NCBI GenBank assembly: GCA_947651825.1
Contig: CANTAQ010000011.1
Location: forward strand, 1 to 38,792
DNA: 38,792 nucleotides
Source: an uncultured Clostridium sp.
Lineage (GTDB): Bacteria; Bacillota; Clostridia; TANB77; CAG-508
Reading direction: 5' to 3'
Below the pieces are notes generated by a model that saw only the letters and a program-made list of their open reading frames with translations, did not search any database and had not been told where the DNA came from. Of the stretch, positions 16,985 through 24,795 are shown one piece after another; the stretch's first letter is position 1; every line of letters starts with the position of its first letter. The translations under genes and the position numbers were made by a program.

Positions 16985-18525
16985 ATGCTGTCTATAGTTA
17001 AAAGCATGGCTTTGCATGGACTAGATGGTTATTTAGTTGATGTGCAAGTTGATGTTTCAAGCGGGTTACCTAATTGGGAGGTTGTTCGGCTTGCCAGATG
17101 CAAGTGTTAAAGAAGCAAAAGAGAGAGTAAAAACTGCCATAAAGAATTCTAATATGGAATTTCAAAGCAAAAGAATAGTTGTGAATTTAGCACCAGCAGA
17201 TACAAAAAAAGCAGGTTCTACTTATGATTTGCCAATTGCGGTAGGAATACTACTTTCTATGGAAACTATAGAAAACTGCATAAATATAGAAAAAACTATT
17301 TTTATTGGCGAATTATCTTTAAATGGGAAAGTTAATAAAGTAAATGGAATTTTACCAATGTGCATAGAGGCAAAGAGACTAGGAATGGAATGTATTATAG
17401 TTCCAGAAGCAAATGCAAAAGAAGCTGGAATAGTAAATGGTATAAAAGTTATACCTGCTAAGAATTTAAAACAAATTATAAATTACTTGAATAAAGAAGA
17501 AAATATAGAACCTATAGACAGTGACATTGATGATTTTTTCAAAACTAATAATCAATATAAATTTGACTTTTCAGAAGTGAAAGGCCAAGAAAATATAAAG
17601 AGGGCTTTAGAAGTTGCAGCAGCAGGAGGCCACAATTGTTTATTGATAGGTAGTCCTGGTTCACGGAAAGACTATGCTTGCTAGAAGATTACCTTCAATT
17701 TTACCAGATTTAAGTTTCGAAGAGGCTTTAGAAATAACAAAAATACATAGTATTGCAGGTATTCTTCCTGTGAATACTCCACTTATAACGACAAGACCAT
17801 TCAGGGCACCTCATCATACAGTATCAGGAGTTTCATTAGTTGGAGGAGGTAGAATTCCAAAGCCTGGGGAGATAAGTCTAGCTCATTATGGGGTGCTATT
17901 TTTAGATGAATTACCAGAATTTCATAAAAATACATTAGAGGTTTTAAGAGGTCCATTAGAAGATAGAATTATTACAGTATCAAGAGTAAATGCAAGCTTA
18001 ACATATCCTGCAAATTTCATGTTTGCAGCAAGTATGAATCCATGCCCATGTGGCTATTATGGTTCTAAAGAAAAAGAATGTACATGTTCAACTCAAGCAA
18101 TTACTAAATATATGGGAAAAATAAGTGGACCATTATTAGATAGAATTGACATATGTGTAGAGGTAAGCCCAGTAAAATATGAAAAGTTAGATAATGATGA
18201 AAAAACTGAAACATCAGAAAATATAAAGAAAAGAGTAGATAAAGCAAGAAAGATACAATTAGAAAGATATAAATATATTGGAATATATTCAAATTCTGAA
18301 CTTACTCCAAGTTTAATTGAAGAACATTGTAAATTGGATGAACAAGGTAAAAAAATTCTAGAAAATGCATTTAATAAACTAAAACTTAGTGCAAGAGCAT
18401 ATGGGAGAATTTTAAAGGTAGCAAGAACAATAGCAGATTTAGGAGAAAGCAAGAATATAAAAGTGAATCACATAGCTGAAGCTATACAATATAGAGCACT
18501 TGATAGAAAGTATTGGGGGAATTAA
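16985..18525 (+). CDS. comM: ComM/YifB-family Mg-chelatase-like ATPase, needing two +1 frameshifts
   Basis: Read as 16985-17086, 17088-17663 and 17665-18525 this gives 512 residues, the normal family length. ComM is a hexameric helicase-like AAA+ protein that helps branch migration in natural transformation. The N-terminal Lon-like domain starts [18 protein letters not shown]; Walker A is GSPGSGKTM (222-229), Walker [10 protein letters not shown], and a Cys cluster (CPCGYYG..ECTC) and the C-terminal Mg-chelatase region follow. Frame 0 meets CGG at 17087-17089 (codon 35) and stops seven codons later; a second CGG at 17664-17666 falls on Gly227 inside Walker A. Skipping each C restores VVGLPDA and GSGKTMLA, as in homologues. 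ATG at 16985 follows GGAGGAGA. First gene of comM-dprA-yraN. Recoding, pseudogene or sequence error are discussed in the findings. Confidence 0.85.
17087..17090 (+). other. +1 frameshift site 1 in comM (CGGC)
   Basis: In-frame CGG after GTT GTT. Skipping C gives GGC TTG CCA GAT, restoring the conserved VVGLPD of ComM. Unshifted reading ends at TAA seven codons on. Confidence 0.85.
17664..17667 (+). other. +1 frameshift site 2 in comM (CGGA)
   Basis: In-frame CGG after GGT TCA. Skipping C gives GGA AAG ACT ATG, completing the Walker A GSGKT. Unshifted reading ends at TAG after five more codons. Confidence 0.88.
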
Positions 18526-18526
18526 A

Positions 18527-19375
18527 TTGAAAACAATTAGTATAGAAAGTAAATTATATCCTCAAATTTTAAGAACTATTGTTAATCCTCCGCAAATATT
18601 ATATGTTTTAGGAGATGAAAATAATTTAAATAAAAAGAGTCTTTCAATAATAGGCTCTAGGAATGCAAGCGAATATGGGAGAGAAACTGCTAGAAAATTT
18701 GCAAGAGGAATAGCAATGCAAAGGATTAATATTGTAAGTGGAATGGCTATGGGAATAGACAGTGAAGCACATTTGGGGGCTATAGAAGCAGGTGGAACTA
18801 CAATAGCAGTTTTAGGATCTGGCTTTAATCATATTTTTCCAGATAAGAAGGTTTTTGAAAAGATTTTAAATAATGGAGGAACTGTTATAACAGAGTACGA
18901 ACCAGATGTAGAAGTTTTTTCAGAAGGATTTAGAAAAAGAAACAGAATTGTTGCAGGATTATCTTTAGGTACATTGGTAGTTGAAGCAAAGGCAAAGAGT
19001 GGAACTAGTATAACAGCAAGATTTGTACAACAGTTTAATAGAAAGGTTTTTTGTATTCCACATGCTATTGAAGATGATTATGGAAAAGGAACAAATAAAC
19101 TGTTAAAAAGTGGAGCGATTTTAGTAACAGATATCTTAGATATTTTAGAATATTATGATATTTCAGAAGTAGTAGAAACTATAAATATAGAGGAAAATAT
19201 AGACGTTCCAGAAGAATATAGAGAATGTTATAATATGATAGAAAAAAATCCAATTAGTAGTAATCAAATTAGCAAATTGACAAATAAAAGTATATCAGAA
19301 GTAAATACAATACTTACAATGTTAGAGCTAGAAGGACTTATAAAGAGTCTACCAGGAAATTATTTTTGCAAATAA
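18527..19375 (+). CDS. dprA: DNA processing protein DprA
   Basis: 282 residues. Loads RecA onto incoming single-stranded DNA during natural transformation. The Rossmann-like fold carries SIIGSRNASEYG, IVSGMAMGIDSEAHLGA, GTTIAVLGSG, FRKRNRIVAGLS and the AKSGTSITA motif of the family. The last ~65 residues (ISSNQISKLTNKS...LELEGLIKSLPG) form the winged-helix DML1-like domain. The N-terminal SAM domain of longer DprA proteins is missing. A TTG start at 18527 is chosen: GGGGGA lies 8 bases upstream, and the gene begins two bases after the comM stop, indicating coupling to comM. Cotranscribed with comM and yraN. Confidence 0.93.
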   Translation: MKTISIESKLYPQILRTIVNPPQILYVLGDENNLNKKSLSIIGSRNASEYGRETARKFARGIAMQRINIVSGMAMGIDSEAHLGAIEAGGTTIAVLGSGFNHIFPDKKVFEKILNNGGTVITEYEPDVEVFSEGFRKRNRIVAGLSLGTLVVEAKAKSGTSITARFVQQFNRKVFCIPHAIEDDYGKGTNKLLKSGAILVTDILDILEYYDISEVVETINIEENIDVPEEYRECYNMIEKNPISSNQISKLTNKSISEVNTILTMLELEGLIKSLPGNYFCK

Positions 19376-19396
19376 GATTGAGAGAAGGTGTAATAG

Positions 19397-19750
19397 ATGT
19401 ATTTTAAGCAGAAGTTCGGAAAAAATGGAGAAGATTTGGCAGAAGCATATTTAAAATTAATAAACTATAAAATTTTAGAAAAAAATTTCCGATGTTTTAG
19501 AGGAGAAATTGACTTAATTGCACTAACAGGAGAACAAATTATTTTTATAGAGATAAAAGCAAGACATGGCAAAAAGTATGGATTAGCAGCAGAAGCAGTA
19601 ACAGAGAAAAAACTTAAACATATCTATAAAACCGCAGAATACTATTTGATTACAAATAAAATGGAAAAGAATGATGTTAGAATTGATGTAATAGAAATAT
19701 ATATTGGAAAAGATGAGTGTCATATAAACCATCTAAAACAAGTTGTTTAA
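19397..19750 (+). CDS. yraN: YraN-family (UPF0102) putative endonuclease
   Basis: 117 residues with the restriction-endonuclease-like fold of the UPF0102 family. The PD-(D/E)XK type site is visible as GEIDLIALTGEQIIFIEIKAR (Glu, Asp and ExK), preceded by the typical start GKNGEDLAEAYLK and NFRC. It follows dprA by 21 bp with GAGAGAAGG as ribosome site and forms the end of the comM-dprA-yraN operon, an order common in bacteria. Its biological role is not established; a part in DNA processing is inferred from context. Confidence 0.9.
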   Translation: MYFKQKFGKNGEDLAEAYLKLINYKILEKNFRCFRGEIDLIALTGEQIIFIEIKARHGKKYGLAAEAVTEKKLKHIYKTAEYYLITNKMEKNDVRIDVIEIYIGKDECHINHLKQVV

Positions 19751-19825
19751 TAATTTGCTACAAAATTCATTCTGCTTTGTAAAAGGGAGGACTAAAAAAA
19801 TAATGTTTAGTAGTTTTTAGGTAAC

Positions 19826-19877
19826 ATCTATGTTGAGATATTATATAGTTATAATTATATAATATCTCAACATAGAT
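19826..19877. promoter_or_regulatory. Perfect 22 bp inverted repeat overlapping the SDR gene promoter
   Basis: ATCTATGTTGAGATATTATA begins the left arm (19826-19847); the right arm at 19856-19877 is its perfect complement, with loop GTTATAAT. An extended -10, TGATATAAT (19893-19901), lies 15 bp downstream, so the right arm covers the -35 position. No T run follows, so an operator fits better than a terminator. Confidence 0.6.
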
Positions 19878-19929
19878 ATTATTTAGTATATGTGATATAA
19901 TTACAAAAAATAAAAAGGAGATGTAATAA

Positions 19930-20655
19930 ATGAAAAATATAGTTATTACAGGTAGCTCAAGAGGGATTGGAAAGTGTTTAGTTGAAAATTTTGCGAAAGA
20001 TGGACATAATGTTATTTTAAATTATAATAAATCAAAAAAACAAGCTGAACAAATAAAGAATGAATTGGCAGAACAAGGAATAAAAATAGAAATATTTAAA
20101 GCAGATGTATCTAAGAGAGAAGATGTTAAGAAATTAATAAAATTTGCACTAAAAAATATGGAGAGTATAGATGTGTTAATAAATAATGCAGGAATAGCTA
20201 AGTTACAAATATTTCAAGATGTAACAGAGGATGATTGGAATGAAATAATGGATACAAATTTGAAATCGGTATATTATACAATCCAGGAAACAATTCCAAA
20301 TATGATTCAAAGAAAAGAAGGATGTATAATAAACATTTCTTCTATGTGGGGTATTGTAGGTGCATCATGTGAAGCTGTATATTCAGCATCAAAAGCGGGA
20401 ATGGATGCAATTACTAAGTCTTTAGCAAAAGAATTGGGACCATCAAACATAAGAGTAAATTCAATTGCTCCAGGTGTAATTAACACAGATATGAATAGTA
20501 GTATAGATGAAAAAATAAAAGAGGAGATAAAAAAAGAGACTCCATTAGAGAAAATAGGAGAACCAGCAGATATATATAAATGTGCAAAATGGTTAATAGA
20601 AGATAAATTCACAACGGGGCAGATTATATCTGTTAATGGTGGATATGTTATATAG
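19930..20655 (+). CDS. SDR-family 3-oxoacyl-ACP reductase (FabG-like)
   Basis: 241 residues, classical short-chain dehydrogenase/reductase. NAD(P)-binding TGSSRGIG (about 7-14), NNAGIA (about 85-90), catalytic Ser in INISSMWG and YSASKAG with the Tyr/Lys pair, and a C-terminal SVNGGYVI close matching FabG. It would reduce 3-oxoacyl-ACP in fatty acid synthesis, but the gene stands alone, away from any fab cluster, so a different carbonyl substrate is equally possible. AAAGGAGATG gives a good ribosome site. Expression probably depends on the palindrome at 19826-19877. Confidence 0.85.
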   Translation: MKNIVITGSSRGIGKCLVENFAKDGHNVILNYNKSKKQAEQIKNELAEQGIKIEIFKADVSKREDVKKLIKFALKNMESIDVLINNAGIAKLQIFQDVTEDDWNEIMDTNLKSVYYTIQETIPNMIQRKEGCIINISSMWGIVGASCEAVYSASKAGMDAITKSLAKELGPSNIRVNSIAPGVINTDMNSSIDEKIKEEIKKETPLEKIGEPADIYKCAKWLIEDKFTTGQIISVNGGYVI

Positions 20656-20683
20656 ATTTAGTATTTTTTTAAATAATTAAAAA

Positions 20684-20708
20684 ACGTCGAAAGATTTTCT
20701 TTCGACGT
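20684..20708 (-). terminator. Terminator of the CBM25-like gene
   Basis: 11 bp stem ACGTCGAAAGA (20684-20694), loop TTT, TCTTTCGACGT (20698-20708). Read on the minus strand it is followed by six Ts. It may also slow plus-strand transcription from the SDR gene. Confidence 0.75.
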
Positions 20709-20722
20709 AAATATAATTCAAA

Positions 20723-21190
20723 TTATGAATTTTCAATTTTTCTTTTATAATTTCCTGAAATAAGTTTAGGAATAAAATGTAATATTTTATAAACTGTAAG
20801 TTTAATCTTCTTATTCCATAAATATGTTTTTCTTAATCTATTAGGTCTATCTAAAGAATATGTATTTTCAGTAACTGTTAAATCTAAACAAGGTGATTCA
20901 ACTGTAAAGACATAATTTTGCCCATTATTATTATCCCATTCACCATTCTCATTTTTGAAACACAAATTAAGGGTAGTATAATCCCCTAATAATTCAATTT
21001 CGCATTGAAAACCTAATTCTGTTTTTTCCATTTCTATATCAGACAAACCTTCCCAGTTTTCTCCAAAACCATAGTGAATGTGAGTTTCTTTAGAACCATT
21101 CTCAAAAAATTCACCTGTATATGAAATTTTTACAGTTGTGTTTTGTACTAATTTATCAGTATTGAAAAATATATTCTTTAATAATTCCAT
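20723..21190 (-). CDS. Cytosolic CBM25-like starch/glycogen-binding protein
   Basis: 155 residues, no signal peptide or membrane segment. Residues ~18-100 resemble carbohydrate-binding module family 25: VKISYTGEFFENG, HIHYGFGENWEGL, the LNLCFKNENGEWDNNNGQNY end with its WDNN motif. These modules bind alpha-glucans. The C-terminal ~50 residues are basic (LWNKKIKLTVYKILHFIPKL) and could contact membrane or nucleic acid. No catalytic domain is attached. The ATG at 21190 follows AGAGG (complement at 21199), under the promoter at 21232-21260. A role in glycogen handling is inferred only from the module. Confidence 0.65.
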   Translation of the reverse strand: MELLKNIFFNTDKLVQNTTVKISYTGEFFENGSKETHIHYGFGENWEGLSDIEMEKTELGFQCEIELLGDYTTLNLCFKNENGEWDNNNGQNYVFTVESPCLDLTVTENTYSLDRPNRLRKTYLWNKKIKLTVYKILHFIPKLISGNYKRKIENS

Positions 21191-21231
21191 CTTTTTACCT
21201 CTTTATTAATATTTTATCTTTAGCTTAAAAC

Positions 21232-21260
21232 ATTATATTATTAAAAAATATATAATGCAA
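21232..21260 (-). promoter_or_regulatory. Promoter of the CBM25-like gene
   Basis: Minus strand TTGCAT (21255-21260), 17 bp, TATAAT (21232-21237). Confidence 0.65.
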
Positions 21261-21380
21261 GACTTTTTTACAAAAAAAATAAAATTTTTTAATATTAGAG
21301 TAAAAAAATTTTATAATCATTAGAGTGCAATAATAGTGCCTTAAAAAAGTAGTAAAGAGAAAAGTGCAGACAATGCAAAA

Positions 21381-21406
21381 TTACCCATTCTTATAAGAAT
21401 GGGTAA
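21381..21406 (-). terminator. Terminator of the XRE/S24 regulator gene
   Basis: Perfect 26-base palindrome TTACCCATTCTTA/TAAGAATGGGTAA. On the minus strand it is followed by TTTTG, consistent with a terminator for the gene ending at 21419. Confidence 0.65.
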
Positions 21407-21418
21407 TAACAAAAATTA

Positions 21419-21982
21419 TTATAAAACTTTTCCAACAATGAAGAAATTATCATCTTCAGAAATAGAAATGTCTTCAACAGATTTATTATCAGCTTTTAAT
21501 ACAATTTTTCCTCTCTTTAATGAAAATCTTCTTATATAAAATTTTTTGTTAAGAAAAAATAAGCCAATTTCTTTATTATCTAATGGAGAATTATACTCTA
21601 TAAAAACATAATCTCCTTTTTTCAAAGCAGGTTCCATAGAATCATCAAATACTTTTACTGCTAAAGATGCACTTGGAACAGTGGATGGGCAGTCTACGAA
21701 AGTATTTAAATTATCAACTGCAAGAACTTTATTGTAAGAAATATGATCTATAAAATTATATTTCTCTTGAGTTTCATTTAATTCTTTATCATATGTATAC
21801 ATTAATTGTTGATAAGGGATGTCTAAAGCTTGGCAGATGTTCTTTAAAGCTTTATGACTAGGGTTTCTTTCTCCTTTTTCAATATGTGTTAAATGTCCTA
21901 TGTTAATATCAGTAAGGTTAGCAAGTTCAGTCTTTGTCATATTTTTTTCTTTTCTAACCTTAGAAATCATATCACCTATCAT
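21419..21982 (-). CDS. XRE regulator with S24/LexA-like C-terminal domain
   Basis: 187 residues. N-terminal Cro/C1 helix-turn-helix (KVRKEKNMTKTELANLTDIN, then GHLTHIEKGERNPS; residues ~5-60) and a C-terminal S24-like domain from ~105. The serine of the self-cleavage dyad is present in DDSMEPALKKGD, but the usual Lys position in the VKRL-type motif reads IRRF, so the dyad Lys is replaced by Arg, and I see no Ala-Gly cleavage site. It is therefore probably a non-cleavable repressor or ligand-responsive relative. Start ATG at 21982 has GAGG upstream. Divergent from the small XRE gene at 22210. Confidence 0.85.
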   Translation of the reverse strand: MIGDMISKVRKEKNMTKTELANLTDINIGHLTHIEKGERNPSHKALKNICQALDIPYQQLMYTYDKELNETQEKYNFIDHISYNKVLAVDNLNTFVDCPSTVPSASLAVKVFDDSMEPALKKGDYVFIEYNSPLDNKEIGLFFLNKKFYIRRFSLKRGKIVLKADNKSVEDISISEDDNFFIVGKVL

Positions 21983-22016
21983 AAAAATACCTCTTTCTAT
22001 AAAAAATTATGATTAC

Positions 22017-22045
22017 ATTATACAAAAGAAACGTGAATTTGTCTA
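22017..22045 (-). promoter_or_regulatory. Promoter of the XRE/S24 regulator gene
   Basis: Minus strand TAGACA (22040-22045), 17 bp, TATAAT (22017-22022). Confidence 0.6.
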
Positions 22046-22147
22046 GTAGTAAATAATAAAATGTTGAAAAAAATTAAAGTTTAACCATAGATTAAGAACA
22101 AATTTGACTATAATATAATTTTATTTAGTAATAATATCATAGAAGTA

Positions 22148-22188
22148 TTGACTTGTCAAAATGATTTATGATATATTTGAATTGTCAA
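22148..22188 (+). promoter_or_regulatory. Promoter with two operator dyads, small XRE gene
   Basis: TTGACTTGTCAA (22148-22159) and TTGAATTGTCAA (22177-22188) are near-identical dyads 29 bp apart. The -35 TTGACT lies within the first; the -10 TATATT (22172-22177, 18 bp spacer) abuts the second. The layout suggests autorepression by the downstream XRE protein or repression by the divergent XRE/S24 protein. Confidence 0.6.
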
Positions 22189-22209
22189 TTAAACAAAAGG
22201 AGGAAGAAA

Positions 22210-22411
22210 ATGTATTTTAGTAGATTAAAAGCTTTAAGAAAAGCAAAAGGAATAACATTGGAGAAGCTTTCTGAGTTATCCAATATATCAATACGGATAT
22301 TTGTGTCATTTGGAAAATGGTACAAGGAAAAACCCTTCAATTGAAGTAATGGAAAAAATTGCAAAAGCCCTAGATACAAACATTTTTGAAATATTTTTTA
22401 ATGGAGAATAA
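22210..22411 (+). CDS. Small XRE-family regulator, needing one +1 frameshift
   Basis: Read as 22210-22293 plus 22295-22411 this encodes a 66-residue stand-alone helix-turn-helix protein. MYFSRLKALRKAKGITLEKL, then LSNISIGYLCHLENGTRKNP and IEVMEKIAKALDTNIFEIF cover a complete Cro/C1 domain. Frame 0 meets CGG at 22294-22296 (codon 29) at the glycine of the turn; skipping C gives ATA GGA TAT TTG. Without the shift it stops at TGA after 16 more codons with the recognition helix lost. RBS AAGGAGG is 7 bases before the ATG. The dyads at 22148-22188 suggest it acts on its own promoter or on the divergent gene. Confidence 0.8.
22294..22297 (+). other. +1 frameshift site in the small XRE gene (CGGA)
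   Basis: In-frame CGG after TCA ATA; skipping C restores SIGYLCHLENG, the conserved helix-turn-helix sequence. Confidence 0.85.
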
Positions 22412-22513
22412 TATAATTGAATATACATATAAATTTGCTGAAAATATATTGAAAAAAACGACATTATATGATAATATAAAACAAAAAACGATTGCAGGGC
22501 GGGTGGAATAAAC

Positions 22514-24583
22514 ATGGATGAAAAGAAAGAAAATTTAGAGAAACAAGAAACAGAGAAAGAAGAGATTAAAGAAGTTTTAAAAGAACAAAAAGTGGACGAT
22601 AAAAAAGAAGCAGAAAATATATCAGACGAGTCTTCAAAAGATGGAAAAACTGAAGAAAAACCACAAGAAGAGGTAAATATAGAGGAGAAAAAAGTAACAC
22701 AAAATGAAATCGAAATAGAACAAAAAATTAATATTGAAGAACCTCCTAAATATGTGCCATATACACCAGTTTCAAAAAATAAAAAGGAGAAAAAAAACAA
22801 GCAAAAAGTTATAGAGAGACCAGACATAGAAAAAGAGTTTAATAGAATTAAAAGAAAAAGAAAAAAACAGATAATAATAACATTAGTATTAGTAGTAATA
22901 TTATTAGCTATAGGAATATTCTGTACAGGATTTGCTTTATTAAATATTAATGATACTAAAATATTATCAGGAATAAGTATTAGAAACATTAGTGTAGGAG
23001 GATTAACCAAGGAAGAAGCAATAGAAACACTAAATAGAACTTTAGAACATGAAAAAACAAGAGAAGTAAAATTAACTGCAAATGGTGAAACTAGTACTAT
23101 TACTCTAGAACAAATTGAAATAGAATATTTAGTTGAAGATGCAGTAAATAGAGCATATGAAGTTGGAAGAAATGGAAATATATTTCAAAATAATTTTACA
23201 ATAATGAAAAGTATAAATAAAAAACAAAATTTAGATTTAGAAGTTAAATATAATGAACAATTATTAGAGGATATGATGAAATCTATAAGTTCTAAACTTC
23301 CAAATTCAATGATAGATAATACTTATAATGTAGAAGAAGATGAATTAGTAATAACAAGAGGAACAGCTGGACTTGTATTGGATATTGAAAAAAATAAAGA
23401 AAGTATAATACAGCTTGCAAAACAAGGGGAACTTACAGAATTAGAACTAGAAACAGAACATAAGGAATGTCCAGAAATAGACATAGAAAAGATTTATGCT
23501 GAAGTTCATACTGAACCACAAGATGCATATTACACAACAAATCCATTTCAAATATATCCACATAAAGATGGTATAGATTTTGATATAGATGAAGCTAAGG
23601 CTATAATTGAGAAAGAAGAAAAAGAAGAATATGTTATAAAATTAAAGATAACATCTCCAAAAGTTCTTACAAATCAGATTGGAACTGAAGCATTTCCAGA
23701 TTTATTATCAACATTTTCTACAAAATATGATTCAACAAATATATCAAGATCAACAAATTTATCATTAGCAGCATCAAAGATAAATGGAACTGTGGTAATG
23801 CCAGGAGAAGTATTTTCATATAATAAAACTGTAGGAAAAAGAACTGTAGAAGCAGGCTATAAAGAAGCTGCAGGTTTTTCAGGTGGAAGAGTAGTTCCAA
23901 TGCTTGGAGGAGGAATTTGTCAGGTTTCTTCAACACTATATGATGCAGTTTTATATGCAAATTTAGGGATAGTAGAAAGACATAATCACATGTTCCAAGT
24001 TGCATATATAGATACAGGAAAAGATGCAACAGTAGTATATGGTTCACTAGATTTTAAATTTGAAAATACTAGAAAATATCCAATAATGTTGCAAGCAAGT
24101 GCAAGAAGTGGATTATTACAAATAAAAGTATATGGAGTAAAAGAGGAAGTTGAATATGATGTAGAAATAGTAACGAAGATATTAAACTATACTCCATATA
24201 GAGTAATATATGAAACAGACTCAAGTTTAGGAGCAGGACAAGAAAGGGTGGCACAAGCTGGAATACAAGGATGTAAAAGTATAACATATAAAATCTTAAA
24301 ATTAAATGGGGTAGAAGTAGAGCAAACAGTTTTATCATCAGACTCATATGATCCACAAAATAAAATAATAAAACGTGGACCAACAACCCCAACATCAACA
24401 ACTCCACCAACTACATCTGTACCAAAACCAACTGAGCCAGTAACACCAACAGAACCAACAACGCCAGTAGAGCCAACAATACCAGAAACACCAACAAAGC
24501 CGACAACTCCAACAGAACCAGAAAAACCATCTAAACCAGAAAATCCAAGTGAGCCAACAACACCAGAAGAACCAGCAGCATAA
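22514..24583 (+). CDS. VanW-family membrane-anchored wall protein
   Basis: 689 residues. A long charged Glu/Lys cytoplasmic N-terminus (1-118), one membrane helix (about 119-142, ITLVLVVILLAIGIFCTGFA), then an extracellular region with two putative peptidoglycan-binding units (about 150-360), a VanW domain (about 415-545: MPGEVFSYNKTVG, FSGGRVVPMLGGGICQVSST, ERHNHMFQV) and a G5-like region (about 550-620). The tail of ~65 residues is Pro/Thr/Glu-rich, probably spanning or attaching to the wall. VanW domains occur in cell-wall proteins of many Firmicutes; the biochemical activity is not settled. GGGTGG lies 8 bases before the ATG. No LPXTG signal is visible at the C-terminus. Confidence 0.87.
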   Translation: MDEKKENLEKQETEKEEIKEVLKEQKVDDKKEAENISDESSKDGKTEEKPQEEVNIEEKKVTQNEIEIEQKINIEEPPKYVPYTPVSKNKKEKKNKQKVIERPDIEKEFNRIKRKRKKQIIITLVLVVILLAIGIFCTGFALLNINDTKILSGISIRNISVGGLTKEEAIETLNRTLEHEKTREVKLTANGETSTITLEQIEIEYLVEDAVNRAYEVGRNGNIFQNNFTIMKSINKKQNLDLEVKYNEQLLEDMMKSISSKLPNSMIDNTYNVEEDELVITRGTAGLVLDIEKNKESIIQLAKQGELTELELETEHKECPEIDIEKIYAEVHTEPQDAYYTTNPFQIYPHKDGIDFDIDEAKAIIEKEEKEEYVIKLKITSPKVLTNQIGTEAFPDLLSTFSTKYDSTNISRSTNLSLAASKINGTVVMPGEVFSYNKTVGKRTVEAGYKEAAGFSGGRVVPMLGGGICQVSSTLYDAVLYANLGIVERHNHMFQVAYIDTGKDATVVYGSLDFKFENTRKYPIMLQASARSGLLQIKVYGVKEEVEYDVEIVTKILNYTPYRVIYETDSSLGAGQERVAQAGIQGCKSITYKILKLNGVEVEQTVLSSDSYDPQNKIIKRGPTTPTSTTPPTTSVPKPTEPVTPTEPTTPVEPTIPETPTKPTTPTEPEKPSKPENPSEPTTPEEPAA

Positions 24584-24610
24584 AATCGAATAAAATGCCA
24601 ATATATAACT

Positions 24611-24640
24611 AAAATTTCCACTTGACTAAGTGGAAATTTT
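24611..24640 (+). terminator. Terminator after the VanW gene
   Basis: 13 bp stem AAAATTTCCACTT (24611-24623), loop GACT, AAGTGGAAATTTT (24628-24640). The T tract is part of the stem. Confidence 0.6.
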
Positions 24641-24719
24641 AATGTATTATATATGGAAAGTAGCTTTGATACAGGTACATTTTGTTTGTAAATATGTAAA
24701 GAGTAAGGTTACTTGACTA

Positions 24720-24759
24720 TATTGTATATGTGAAGTTTCTAAAATTTTCACATACAATA
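24720..24759 (+). promoter_or_regulatory. Inverted repeat upstream of clpE
   Basis: TATTGTATATGTGAA (24720-24734) and TTCACATACAATA (24747-24759) pair apart from two extra bases. It is preceded by TTGACT at 24713-24719 and ends 36 bases before the clpE start. Likely a regulatory dyad; it does not match the CtsR heptad repeat I would expect for a clp operator. Confidence 0.4.
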
Positions 24760-24795
24760 AAATAGATAAATTTAGAAAATAGGTGAAGTATATAT

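Noticed and set aside
16985..18525. Calling comM, sigF, the XRE gene and the pilin-like gene simple pseudogenes
   Set aside because: Each has only the CGG-type shift, no other lesion, and full-length conserved sequence on both sides.
24360..24583. Short repeated CCA-ACA-type units considered as a CRISPR or tandem-repeat array
   Set aside because: The units are codons of the Pro/Thr/Glu-rich tail, with no constant repeat and spacer lengths.
24187..24621. Gly/Val- and Trp/Cys-rich minus-strand open frames opposite the VanW gene
   Set aside because: They are reverse readings of the Pro/Thr-rich tail of the VanW-family protein.
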